Assembly (NCBI RefSeq): GCF_000242435.1
Contig: NZ_JH591189.1
Coordinates: 6,730 to 42,605, forward strand
DNA: 35,876 nt
Direction of reading: 5' to 3'
Source: Dialister succinatiphilus YIT 11850
GTDB taxonomy: Bacteria; Bacillota; Negativicutes; Veillonellales; Dialisteraceae
Under the pieces are notes generated by a model. It saw only the letters and a list, made by a program, of their open reading frames with translations. It was not told the origin of the DNA and made no database searches. The position numbers and the translations under genes are program-made. Of the stretch, positions 8,248-15,742 are shown in pieces; the stretch's first letter is position 1; every line of letters begins with the position of its first letter.

Positions 8248-8727
8248 ATGTCCTTTGAAAAAGTAAAAGCCTATCTGGCACCCTTTGGCCTCTCGGACCG
8301 GTGCATTGATTTGAAAGAATCCAGCGCCACTGTGGCACTGGCGGCAGAAGCACTGGGAACCGAGGAGGCGCGGATTGCCAAGACCATGTCCTTCCTGATA
8401 GACGATGCGCCGCTCATTGTAGTGGTGGCAGGCGATGCCCGGGTGGACAATCATAAATATAAGGAAACCTTTCATAAGAAAGCCAAAATGATTCCCGGAG
8501 CAGACTGCGAAAGGTATATCGGCCATCGCCCTGGCGGCGTATGCCCCTTTGCCCTTCCCGAGGCAGTGCCGGTGTACCTGGATGTGTCCCTGAAGCGTTT
8601 TGACATTGTGTATCCCGCGGCCGGTACGGACCACAGCGCCGTGAAGCTGACGCTGGAGGAACTGGAAAGAGCGTCCCGGGCCAAAGGCTGGGTGGATGTA
8701 TGCAAGAACTGGCAGAGCGGGGAATAA
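8248..8727 (+). CDS. YbaK/EbsC family aminoacyl-tRNA deacylase-like protein
   Basis: A 159-residue single-domain protein of the YbaK/ProRS-INS fold. Visible family residues are the lysine in RIAKTMSF (near 45-52), the glycine/proline loop GGVCPFALP near 96-104, and GTDHSAVKLT near residue 128. Family members hydrolyse mischarged aminoacyl-tRNAs (for example Cys-tRNA-Pro or Ala-tRNA-Pro), protecting translation. Whether this one edits tRNA or has another role (EbsC-like proteins are less well characterised) cannot be told. AAGGAGG precedes the ATG. It is followed closely by the aminotransferase gene, probably in one transcript. Confidence 0.88.
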   Translation: MSFEKVKAYLAPFGLSDRCIDLKESSATVALAAEALGTEEARIAKTMSFLIDDAPLIVVVAGDARVDNHKYKETFHKKAKMIPGADCERYIGHRPGGVCPFALPEAVPVYLDVSLKRFDIVYPAAGTDHSAVKLTLEELERASRAKGWVDVCKNWQSGE

Positions 8728-8761
8728 AAGCGTTTCATATGGTATGGATGGAGAATAAGAC

Positions 8762-9895
8762 ATGATTGTTGAGCAGTTTGGCGTAGAAGACTGGATGGAC
8801 CGGTATGAGGAAGGGGCCCGGTACAATATTACCGATACCTGTGCAAAGCCCCTGACCCTGAATGAACTTTTTGCCCTTTCCGGGGAAGATAAGCAGGATT
8901 TCATGGAAACCTTTTTCCAAAGGGAGCAGACCTATGGTCCCATCTGGGGCGACCGGGGGCTGAAGGAGGAAATTTCGCACCTTTATGAGCATATTTCTCC
9001 TGATGACATCCTGACGGAGCATGGTGCTACCGGCGGCAACCAGCATATTTTCTTTTCCCTCATCCGGCCCGGCGACAGGATCATTGCCTATGCGCCCAGC
9101 TATCAGCAGTTCTATTCGGCGCCCCGGTCCCTGGGAGCCCAGGTGACAGTGCTCCATCTGAAAAAAGAAAGGGGCTACATGCCGGACCTGGATGAACTCA
9201 GGCAGGCAGCCAGGGAAGGGGTGCGCATGATCTGCCTCAATAACCCCAACAACCCTACGGGCTCTTTGATTCCAAAGGATATGATGGAAGAAATCGTGGA
9301 CATTGCAAGAGAAGCAGGGGCCTATCTGTTCTGTGATGAAGTCTATGCCGGCGTTTCCCAAAGGGAAGAGGACCGCTGCCCTTCAGTGGCGGACCTCTAC
9401 GAGAAAGGCATTGCCACAGGCTCCATGTCTAAGGCCTTCTCCCTGGCAGGACTCCGTCTGGGCTGGCTGGCCACAAAGGATGAGGAAGCACTGGCCCAGT
9501 TCCGGCGGGTAAGGGACTATGACCTGGTGAGCTGCAGTCTCTTCGATGAAGCCGTGGCAGCCCTGGCCCTTCGCCATAAGGAAAAAATCCTGCAGCGCAA
9601 CAGGGCCATCCTCCAGCACAACCTTCCCATTCTGGAAGACTGGGTGCATGAGGAAAGCCATGCCTCCTTCGTGAAACCAAAGGCAGGCACCATGGCTCTG
9701 GTCTACTATGATTTCCCTCTGCCCTCTACCCTTTTTTCCCATCGCATGTACTATGAAACCGGCGCCTTCACCGTACCGGGAGACTGTTTCGATGAGCCCT
9801 TCTCCTTCCGCGTAGGCTACGGCCACGACGAGGAAACCCTGAAAAAAGGGCTGGCAGCGGTGAGCGAATTTTTCCGGATACTGGAAGGAAAGTGA
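8762..9895 (+). CDS. PLP-dependent aminotransferase, class I/II
   Basis: A 377-residue fold-type I PLP enzyme. Diagnostic motifs are NNPNNPTG near residue 160, CDEVYAGV near 191 (Asp and Tyr contacting the cofactor), and SMSKAFSLAGLRLGW near 222-236, with the Schiff-base lysine in SMSK. The N-terminal half has GATGGNQHIFF, the usual phosphate-binding turn. Substrate cannot be assigned; it is more like capreomycidine-synthase/aspartate-type members than AspC. It starts 34 bases after the YbaK-like gene with GGAGA upstream. Confidence 0.88.
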   Translation: MIVEQFGVEDWMDRYEEGARYNITDTCAKPLTLNELFALSGEDKQDFMETFFQREQTYGPIWGDRGLKEEISHLYEHISPDDILTEHGATGGNQHIFFSLIRPGDRIIAYAPSYQQFYSAPRSLGAQVTVLHLKKERGYMPDLDELRQAAREGVRMICLNNPNNPTGSLIPKDMMEEIVDIAREAGAYLFCDEVYAGVSQREEDRCPSVADLYEKGIATGSMSKAFSLAGLRLGWLATKDEEALAQFRRVRDYDLVSCSLFDEAVAALALRHKEKILQRNRAILQHNLPILEDWVHEESHASFVKPKAGTMALVYYDFPLPSTLFSHRMYYETGAFTVPGDCFDEPFSFRVGYGHDEETLKKGLAAVSEFFRILEGK

Positions 9896-9912
9896 GCTGG
9901 TGGACTGGTGTG

Positions 9913-10079
9913 CTAGGGAAGCACTGATTAATTCATAGAGTTTTCTTTTATAAGAATTTTTATGCACTGTTTCGTCATGGGCTTCCTTAAATAGCTCGCT
10001 ATTCGCGTCAGCCCATTCCTTGCATTGCATAAAAATTCAAGAATAAAAGCAAACAATGATTTAATCAGCGCTTCCCTAG
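9913..10079. mobile_element. 167-bp near-palindromic MITE
   Basis: CTAGGGAAGC (9913-9922) is mirrored by GCTTCCCTAG (10070-10079), and the match continues inward: CTGATTAA against TTAATCAG, TTTTTATGCA against TGCATAAAAA, and ATGGGCT against AGCCCAT. The whole element can fold into one long hairpin. If the terminal TA is target duplication, the inverted repeats begin GGGAAGC. It has no transposase and sits inside a CTAGTG-type simple repeat. Family not assigned; TA- or TNA-duplicating elements (IS630/Tc1 or an IS5 subgroup) are candidates. Confidence 0.8.
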
Positions 10080-10335
10080 TGAGCTGGTGGGCTAGTGAGC
10101 TAGTGGGAGAGTAGAAGCTGCTATCGGCTATTCGCTTTCCGCCGGACGCTGTCATCCTGAGCGGAGCGAAGGATCTCGGTGCGTGGAGGCAGTGGGATAA
10201 ATACTGATAAATACCGGTCGGCGGGAAGACGTTAGTCTGTCAGACGGCAGACATCAGAAGGCTGAATTCCTCAATGCAAATGGATTCAAAGAAAGTTATA
10301 AAGCCCACTCCGTGGAGACAAAGTGGGCGCCTTTG

Positions 10336-10374
10336 GCGCCATTTTATAATGCGGCGAAGCCGCCACCACAACCC
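10336..10374. repeat. Dispersed hairpin repeat, copy 1
   Basis: Shares TATAATGCGGC, then GAAGCCGCCA and CACAA, with a second copy at 11577-11616. GCGGC-GAA-GCCGC forms a stem. Confidence 0.65.
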
Positions 10375-10485
10375 TCGGGCCAAGGGCCCGTCAAACTTAA
10401 GAACCCTCCGGCCAAAGGCCGGTCAAACTTCATAACCTTATGTTCTTAACCCTTCTGTACAATCTGCCTTCGTCGGCGGGCCGCA

Positions 10486-10512
10486 GCCGCCGGCGAAGCG
10501 GCACCTTTTTTT
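10486..10512 (+). terminator. Terminator-like hairpin
   Basis: GCCGC (10486-10490), 7-nt loop, GCGGC (10498-10502), then ACC and seven T. No gene directly precedes it; it may end a transcript from the repeat block or insulate the DMT promoter. Confidence 0.5.
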
Positions 10513-10700
10513 ACTTTATGAACATGGGGCGGCGAAGCCGCTCCCCTTATGCTATAATATGATTACACACTGCTTCGCCACCGGGTGGGGCAGAGGATTT
10601 ATGAATCCAGGTGTTTTCCCTATTTCCGCAGGTACGGCAGTGAGCCGGGAGAAATGGGGAAAACACTTTTTTTATACCGCAGGAAAGGAAGGAGGAAAAC

Positions 10701-11132
10701 ATGGAACTGTGGAATCTTTGGTGGCCGGTGGGGCTTGTGGTGCTGGCTGATGTGTTTTACCAGGTCTGCGCCCGCCGGCTGTCTACCCTGAAAAGTCCGC
10801 TGGCAGCGCTGGGTATGACCTACCTGGTCAGTGCCTGCCTCTGCGCCCTTCTTTTTGAAATACTCATACCGGGCGGCCATATTTTCCATGAAATCTGGCC
10901 GCCCCATCCGGCGGCCCTCATGGTGGGGCTTGCCATAACGGGACTGGAGGTGGGTTCCATTTTCATGTATCGGGCCGGCTGGCCTATGAATATCGGATTC
11001 CTTGTGTATACAGCCCTGGCCATTGTGGTGCTGCTCATGGTGGGCCATTTCATGTACGGGGAATCGCTGCGCCCTCTGCAGCATGTGGGAATCATTCTGG
11101 CCGCAGCGGGCATGTTTCTGATTGTGAGGTAG
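10701..11132 (+). CDS. Half-size DMT/EamA-type transporter, subunit A
   Basis: A 143-residue inner-membrane protein with about five hydrophobic segments, roughly one EamA repeat. It lacks the second half of a normal 10-TM EamA protein. Its C-terminal half has VGSIFMYRAGWPMNIGF and MYGESLRPLQHVGI, which match VGVVYMYRAGW-type and FYGEKLKLRQLAGA-type segments in the next gene, so the two are paralogues. By analogy with paired SMR and EamA half-proteins they probably form an antiparallel heterodimer. Substrate unknown. AAGGAGG precedes the start; only 3 bases separate its stop from the next start. Confidence 0.8.
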   Translation: MELWNLWWPVGLVVLADVFYQVCARRLSTLKSPLAALGMTYLVSACLCALLFEILIPGGHIFHEIWPPHPAALMVGLAITGLEVGSIFMYRAGWPMNIGFLVYTALAIVVLLMVGHFMYGESLRPLQHVGIILAAAGMFLIVR

Positions 11133-11135
11133 CCT

Positions 11136-11564
11136 ATGAAATTCTGGTGGCCCATTGGCCTTATTGTATGCTGCAGCACTGCCTACCAGGTGGGAGTCAA
11201 GGAAATTTCCAGCGGCATCCATCCCCTGGCAGCACTGGTGCTGACCTATCTTTCCGCCTCTTTCGCATCCTTCCTTTTATATTTCTTCCTGGCGCCGAAA
11301 GGGGAAAACCGGAGGAAGGCACTGCTTTCCTGGAATCCCTGGGCTCTGGGCCTTGGATGTTCCATTGTAGGCATCGAACTGGGCGTGGTGTACATGTACC
11401 GGGCCGGCTGGACGGTGCAGACCTCCTTTATTCTGACTAACAGCCTCATTGTGGCGGCCCTCATGGTGACCGGCGCCCTTTTCTATGGAGAAAAGCTGAA
11501 GCTCCGCCAGCTGGCAGGCGCAGTGCTTACCCTGGCAGGGATTGCCTGCATTGTGTGGCAGTAG
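11136..11564 (+). CDS. Half-size DMT/EamA-type transporter, subunit B
   Basis: A 142-residue inner-membrane protein with about five hydrophobic segments and the same MYRAGW and YGEKL motifs as the gene before it. The charged loop in the middle (PKGENRRKALLSW) fixes one side to the cytosol. Co-transcribed and almost certainly translated together with subunit A (3-base gap). Transport of a small metabolite or drug is inferred from the superfamily only. Confidence 0.8.
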   Translation: MKFWWPIGLIVCCSTAYQVGVKEISSGIHPLAALVLTYLSASFASFLLYFFLAPKGENRRKALLSWNPWALGLGCSIVGIELGVVYMYRAGWTVQTSFILTNSLIVAALMVTGALFYGEKLKLRQLAGAVLTLAGIACIVWQ

Positions 11565-11576
11565 AATGGAGTCATG

Positions 11577-11616
11577 GGCGGCATTGTATAATGCGGCAAA
11601 GCCGCCATCACAATCC
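11577..11616. repeat. Dispersed hairpin repeat, copy 2
   Basis: GGCGGCATTGTATAATGCGG with the following CAAAGCCGCC folds into two small stems (GCATT/AATGC and GCGGC/GCCGC) and matches copy 1 at 10336-10374. It directly follows the DMT pair but has no T-run. Confidence 0.65.
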
Positions 11617-11703
11617 TTTGAACCCTTTGAATCTTCGGAATCCTTTTTCACAGCCCTTCGATAAAGCCTGCAGCCGCCAGGCAGTTCTTCACAGCCCCAC
11701 CCT

Positions 11704-11731
11704 TTGCATTATGCCCATCCTATTGTATAAT
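11704..11731 (+). promoter_or_regulatory. Promoter of the helicase gene
   Basis: TTGCAT (11704-11709), 16-bp spacer, TATAAT (11726-11731). Confidence 0.7.
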
Positions 11732-11761
11732 GGACTTAGAATATAAGTTCGGAGGGCAGCT

Positions 11762-13918
11762 ATGGACGCATTATGGAATGAGCTGAATGAAAAGCAGAAA
11801 GAGGCAGTCACTTCTACGGAAGGCTATGTACGGGTCATTGCCGGGGCAGGGTCAGGAAAGACAAGAGCCCTTTCCTACCGGTTTGCCTACCTGGTGAATG
11901 AGCTGGGCATCCTGCCGGGTCATATTCTCTGCGTTACATTTACCAATAAATCAGCCCGGGAAATGGCGCGGCGCATCCACAGCCTCACCGGAGACAATGA
12001 TACGGGATACATCAATACCTTCCACGGCTTCTGCGTGTCGGTGCTGCAGGAAGACAGCCATGCCGTATCCTATCCGAAAAATTTCCTGGTCATCGACAAT
12101 TCGGACATTGATGACATGCTGCAGATGATTTACGAGGAGCGGGGCCTGACCCTTCGGGACATGCCCTTCAACAAAGCCAGGGACATGATTGAAATGAAGA
12201 AGTGCGTGTGGCAGCCGGAGTATTACAAGGACATGATTGCCATGCCCCTGTCCCTCCTTTATGAAAAGTACCACCAGGCCCTTACGGTGGAGGATATCAT
12301 TTTCTACGGCTACCTGTACCAGGAAAAGAAATGCTTTGCCCTGGACTACAATGACCTCATCAAGTTTACTCTCTATATTTTTGAGGAAAACGAGGACATC
12401 CGGCTGAAGTGGCAGAAGCGGCTGGAGTATATCATGATTGATGAATTCCAGGATATCGACCCTCTCCAGTACAGGCTCATGAAGGCCCTCTGCGGATATC
12501 ACAACAACCTTTTCATCGTGGGAGATCCGGACCAGACCATTTATACCTGGCGCGGCGCCGATGTGCGGTATCTCTTGCATTTTGACAGGGAATTTCCCCA
12601 TGTGAAAACCATCATTATGGATGACAATTACCGGTCCACGCCGGATATCCTGGATGCCGCCAATTCCCTGATTGACAAGAATGAGAACCGCATCCCCAAG
12701 AATCTGATTTCCCATAAGGAAAAAGGAAAGCCTGTGACCCTGATGGCAGCGGCCAACGGCGGGGAAGAAGCCAAAGCAGTGGCATCGGCTGTCAAAAAAC
12801 TCCATGAATCGGGCCGGAAATACAGCGACATAGCCATCCTCTACCGGGCCCATTATGTGACCCGGAACCTGGAGGAAGGGCTGATAAAGGCGGATATTCC
12901 CTATGTGATTTACAGCGGTGCCCAGTTCTTCGACCGCATGGAAATCAAGGATGCTCTCTGTTATCTCCGCATGATTTCCTCCAGAGATGACATGGCTTTC
13001 CGCCGCATCGTCAATAAGCCGAAGAGAAATATAGGAAGGCGCCGTATGGATTTTCTCACGGAAAAGGCGCAGGAAGAGAACACAAGCCTCTATGAAACGC
13101 TGAAGAAGTATGCGGAAGATCCCCTTTTCAAAAAGACAAAGGCCGGAGATTTCATAGACCTTATCGAATACTTTACCAAGGACAGCGAAGGGAAGCAGGT
13201 GTCCGAGGTTTTGTCTGCCATTCTGGATGAAAGTGGCTACGAAAAAATGCTCCGCACCGAAGGCAGCCAGGAGCGGCTGGATGATCTGGCAGAGCTGAAG
13301 CAGTCTATTTTTGAGTATGAATCAACGGCAGGGGAAGAAACGTCCATTTCCGACTATCTGGACCATGCGGCCCTCTTTTCCAATATGGACCGGGGGCCGG
13401 AGAGGGATGCGGTGCGGCTTATGACCGTCCATACCGCCAAGGGTCTGGAATTTCCGGTGGTGTTCCTCTGCGGCATGAATGAAGGAATCTTTCCCTCTCG
13501 GAAGACAAGGACGAAAAGAGGCATGGAAGAGGAAAGGCGCCTGGCCTTCGTGGCCATGACCCGGGCAGAGGATGAGCTCTACCTCACGGAGGCGGAGGGA
13601 ACGAATCTGGACGGCACGCCCCGTTTTCCCTCCCGTTTCATTCTGGACATAGACAGAAAATACCTCTCCTTTGATCCGCCGGTGAATGAATCCCTCTGGA
13701 AGGCGGGGAAGGCTTATGTGGAAAGAACCAGCGCCTACCTGAAGGATGATGGGGACAAAGGCCATTTTCCCGTGGGCTGCCGGGTGCGGCACACCGTCTT
13801 TGGCATGGGTACCATTGAAGAGGTGGATGAAAAGAACAATTCCTACCGCATCCGTTTTGACAGCATGGATACCACCAGGGATATCGCCTTCAGGGCCAGA
13901 CTGGTGAAGGCGGATTGA
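11762..13918 (+). CDS. pcrA: UvrD/PcrA-type ATP-dependent DNA helicase
   Basis: A 718-residue superfamily 1A helicase that unwinds DNA 3' to 5' in repair and replication. Motifs in order: Walker A GAGSGKT (28-34), motif Ia TFTNKSAREMARR, motif II DEFQD, motif III GDPDQTIYTWRGA, motif IV DNYRST, motif V VHTAKGLEFPVVF, and motif VI EEERRLAFVAMTRAEDELYL. The C-terminus has VGCRVRHTVFGMGTIEEV, the Tudor-like end found in PcrA, which supports PcrA over Rep. Slightly shorter than the usual 720-770 residues. Start follows GGAGGG. Single-gene unit. Confidence 0.93.
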   Translation: MDALWNELNEKQKEAVTSTEGYVRVIAGAGSGKTRALSYRFAYLVNELGILPGHILCVTFTNKSAREMARRIHSLTGDNDTGYINTFHGFCVSVLQEDSHAVSYPKNFLVIDNSDIDDMLQMIYEERGLTLRDMPFNKARDMIEMKKCVWQPEYYKDMIAMPLSLLYEKYHQALTVEDIIFYGYLYQEKKCFALDYNDLIKFTLYIFEENEDIRLKWQKRLEYIMIDEFQDIDPLQYRLMKALCGYHNNLFIVGDPDQTIYTWRGADVRYLLHFDREFPHVKTIIMDDNYRSTPDILDAANSLIDKNENRIPKNLISHKEKGKPVTLMAAANGGEEAKAVASAVKKLHESGRKYSDIAILYRAHYVTRNLEEGLIKADIPYVIYSGAQFFDRMEIKDALCYLRMISSRDDMAFRRIVNKPKRNIGRRRMDFLTEKAQEENTSLYETLKKYAEDPLFKKTKAGDFIDLIEYFTKDSEGKQVSEVLSAILDESGYEKMLRTEGSQERLDDLAELKQSIFEYESTAGEETSISDYLDHAALFSNMDRGPERDAVRLMTVHTAKGLEFPVVFLCGMNEGIFPSRKTRTKRGMEEERRLAFVAMTRAEDELYLTEAEGTNLDGTPRFPSRFILDIDRKYLSFDPPVNESLWKAGKAYVERTSAYLKDDGDKGHFPVGCRVRHTVFGMGTIEEVDEKNNSYRIRFDSMDTTRDIAFRARLVKAD

Positions 13919-14131
13919 GCATCTGCCTGCATTGATGGGGAAACGGCATCCCCGAAGGCTGGCCCGCTTTCGCAGGCGGGGATTGACGGCCCCCGAATCA
14001 GCTGCCCTCTCTAGAGCTTAGCGAATACAGCCTTTTGTCTGCAGGGCAAAGATTCTGCCCCAAAGCGGCGCTCCCCAATCCCCAATCCCCATTCCCCAAT
14101 CCCCATTCCCACTAAACTATATAGAAAATCC
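13919..14131. other. Intergenic stretch between helicase and ZTP leader
   Basis: No gene seen. CCCGC/GCGGG and GGGCA/TGCCC small hairpins near 13965-13982 and 14043-14061 could end the helicase transcript, though neither has a T-run. The stretch ends in the G-quadruplex-type array at 14073-14110, just before the promoter at 14132. Confidence 0.45.
14073..14110 (-). repeat. CCCCAAT/CCCCATT heptamer array, G-quadruplex motif on minus strand
   Basis: Five C4 runs plus a final C3 run at 7-bp period with 3-nt loops (AAT or ATT). The minus strand has the matching G4 runs. Same period and design as the array at 837-869 but different loop bases. Confidence 0.8.
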
Positions 14132-14160
14132 TTGACATACTTCTCTTTCCATGGTATTCT
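14132..14160 (+). promoter_or_regulatory. Promoter of the ZTP riboswitch/MFS transcript
   Basis: TTGACA (14132-14137), 17-bp spacer, TATTCT (14155-14160). Confidence 0.8.
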
Positions 14161-14175
14161 GTATGCACAAACGAA

Positions 14176-14280
14176 AGAGGTACCGGAACTGACGGAGAAA
14201 TGTGGAATTGACCACGTGAACCGGTATTATCTGAATCAGCCGACCGTCTGGGCAGGGAAACCTACTCAGACGGTCTTTGC
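14176..14280 (+). ncRNA. ZTP (pfl) riboswitch with terminator
   Basis: P1 is TACCGG (14181-14186) with CCGGTA (14221-14226); inside it GAACTGACGG gives the conserved asymmetric loop, and P2 is GTGG (14202-14205) with CCAC (14212-14215). The second domain is CCGACCGTCTGGGCA (14240-14254), close to the class signature CCGCCTGGGCA. GACGG (14191-14195) is exactly complementary to CCGTC (14244-14248), the expected pseudoknot. The same 3' strand also forms a competing hairpin, 14242-14250 with 14267-14275 followed by TTT. By family knowledge ZMP/ZTP binding should prevent termination and switch on the downstream gene. Confidence 0.88.
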
Positions 14281-14326
14281 GTCTCCGGTTTCCCTTCATT
14301 GCTTACTGCTTATGGAGGGATTTCAA

Positions 14327-15628
14327 ATGAAAAAGAAAAATCGCTGGCTTATTGCCCTGGCAGCTGTGGGCATCCACATCTGCATCGGCAGTGTGTATGC
14401 ATGGAGTGTGCTGACGAAGCCGGTTATGGCGGCTATGGGTCTTTCCCTCTCGGAAACCACCTGGGCCTTTTCTATTGCTATTCTGTTTCTGGGACTGTCT
14501 GCCGGCTTTCTGGGCGGCGTGGTGGAACGGATGGGGCCGTCCCGGTCCGGTCTGGTATCGGCAGTTTTCTTCGGCACCGGCCTTCTGGGCACAGCGCTGG
14601 CTGTCCATGTCCATTCGCCGATGCTCCTTTATATATTTTACGGCATGATCGGCGGCATCGGGCTGGGCACCGGCTATATCACCCCTGTGTCCACCCTGGT
14701 GAAATGGTTCCCGGAACACCGGGGCTTCGCCACCGGCCTGGCTATCATGGGTTTTGGCTTTGCAGCCCTTGTGGCAGGACCGCTCATGCGTTATCTCACT
14801 GACGCCTATGGCCTGACTGCCAATTTCCTCATCCTTGGCATTGCCTATGCGGTGATTATTTCCCTTTCCGCTTCTTATCTTCGTCCGCCGAGGAAGGGTG
14901 AAATCCCGGTTATGCTGGAAGAAGTGCTTCGCCGGGAAGCGGCCATGGGCAGGAAACGCACCGTGGTAGGTCCTCAGATGACGAGAAAAGAAGCCATGCA
15001 TAGCTGGAAATGGTTTGCTCTGTGGTGGATTTTCTTTACCAATATTACCTGCGGCATCGGTCTTCTGGCTGTGGCTTCCCCCATGGCCCAGGAAGTCATC
15101 GGCATGACGCCGGTGGAAGCAGCTTCCCTGGTGGGGATTATCGGTATCGTCAACGGCGGCGGCCGTATCGTATGGTCCACCGTTTCTGACTGGATCGGCC
15201 GCGGCGTGACTTACATGGTATTCTTTGCCCTGGAAGTATGGGCTTTCTACCAGCTTTCCATTACCACGGAAGGTCTCATTTTCCAGGCCCTGGTTCTTCT
15301 TATTATCAGCTGCTACGGCGGCGGCTTCTCCTGCATGCCCGCTTACCTGTCCGATATTTTCGGCGTAAAACAGCTTTCCTCCATTCATGGGTCCATCCTC
15401 ACGGCCTGGGGCATTGCCGGTGTAGCCGGTCCCCTGATTCTGGCCTTCATGAAGGAAAACACCGGCGGCTATGCAGCCACACTTCATCTTTTCTCCGCCA
15501 TGCTGGCGCTGGCCTTCCTTATCGCCGCCGTGCTTCGCTGGAGAAATGAAGTGGATAAAAGAAAATGGGAAGTGAAGGAAGAAAAAAATTTTCATGGCCC
15601 CGTGGCAAAAACCACCACAGTCTCCTGA
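14327..15628 (+). CDS. OFA-type MFS transporter (oxalate/formate antiporter family)
   Basis: A 433-residue inner-membrane protein with twelve predicted membrane segments. It matches the OFA family of the major facilitator superfamily: GIHICIGSVYAWSVLTKP at the N-terminus, GGIGLGTGYITPVSTLVKWF around residues 109-128, then HRGFATGLAIMGFGFAALVAG. OFA members exchange oxalate, formate or other small monocarboxylates. ATG 14327 is chosen because GGAGGG at 14314-14319 gives proper spacing and upstream codons lie in the riboswitch. Control by the ZTP riboswitch suggests a cargo linked to one-carbon or purine synthesis, with formate the obvious candidate; this is inference. Confidence 0.9.
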   Translation: MKKKNRWLIALAAVGIHICIGSVYAWSVLTKPVMAAMGLSLSETTWAFSIAILFLGLSAGFLGGVVERMGPSRSGLVSAVFFGTGLLGTALAVHVHSPMLLYIFYGMIGGIGLGTGYITPVSTLVKWFPEHRGFATGLAIMGFGFAALVAGPLMRYLTDAYGLTANFLILGIAYAVIISLSASYLRPPRKGEIPVMLEEVLRREAAMGRKRTVVGPQMTRKEAMHSWKWFALWWIFFTNITCGIGLLAVASPMAQEVIGMTPVEAASLVGIIGIVNGGGRIVWSTVSDWIGRGVTYMVFFALEVWAFYQLSITTEGLIFQALVLLIISCYGGGFSCMPAYLSDIFGVKQLSSIHGSILTAWGIAGVAGPLILAFMKENTGGYAATLHLFSAMLALAFLIAAVLRWRNEVDKRKWEVKEEKNFHGPVAKTTTVS

Positions 15629-15635
15629 AGAAAGA

Positions 15636-15664
15636 TTGACTTTCCTCCGGAAGGGGACTATACT
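15636..15664 (+). promoter_or_regulatory. Promoter of the nitrilase gene
   Basis: TTGACT (15636-15641), 17-bp spacer, TATACT (15659-15664). It starts only 8 bases after the MFS stop codon and lies upstream of a terminator. Confidence 0.75.
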
Positions 15665-15687
15665 GAAGCCATACAAATCAAGCAAAG

Positions 15688-15722
15688 GTGCTTATAGGGA
15701 TTTTCCCTGTAGGCACTTTTTT
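15688..15722 (+). terminator. Strong intrinsic terminator, possibly an attenuator
   Basis: GTGCTTATAGGG (15688-15699) pairs over all 12 positions (with G-T wobbles) to CCCTGTAGGCAC (15705-15716), followed by six T. It terminates the MFS transcript but also lies inside the 5' leader made from the promoter at 15636, so it may attenuate the nitrilase gene. Confidence 0.85.
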
Positions 15723-15742
15723 GTTTACAAGGAGGGTTTATC

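Larger units (their letters stand above)
9896..10700. other. Gene-free, repeat-rich intergenic block
   Basis: About 800 bases without a convincing gene. It contains CTGGTGGACT-type simple repeats, a 167-bp MITE at 9913-10079, an ATCCTGAGCGGAGCGAAGGAT palindromic motif near 10153-10173, a GCCCACT/AGTGGGC hairpin near 10303-10328 running into GGCGCC-TTT-GGCGCC, a dispersed hairpin repeat at 10336-10374, a terminator-like hairpin at 10486-10512, a GGGGCGGC/GCCGCTCCCC hairpin at 10525-10546 and a TATAAT box at 10553-10558 that probably starts the DMT operon transcript. Confidence 0.6.

Noticed and set aside
9928-10155. Possible 75-residue protein within the MITE
   Set aside because: It spans a palindromic element, lacks a ribosome site and similar frames arise in any copy of the element.
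10150-10175. Functional site at ATCCTGAGCGGAGCGAAGGAT
   Set aside because: This palindromic motif occurs widely as a dispersed repeat; a single copy here gives no functional evidence.
14303-15685. 460-codon minus-strand frame opposite the MFS gene
   Set aside because: Composition is that of an antisense shadow; the MFS protein on the plus strand is certain.
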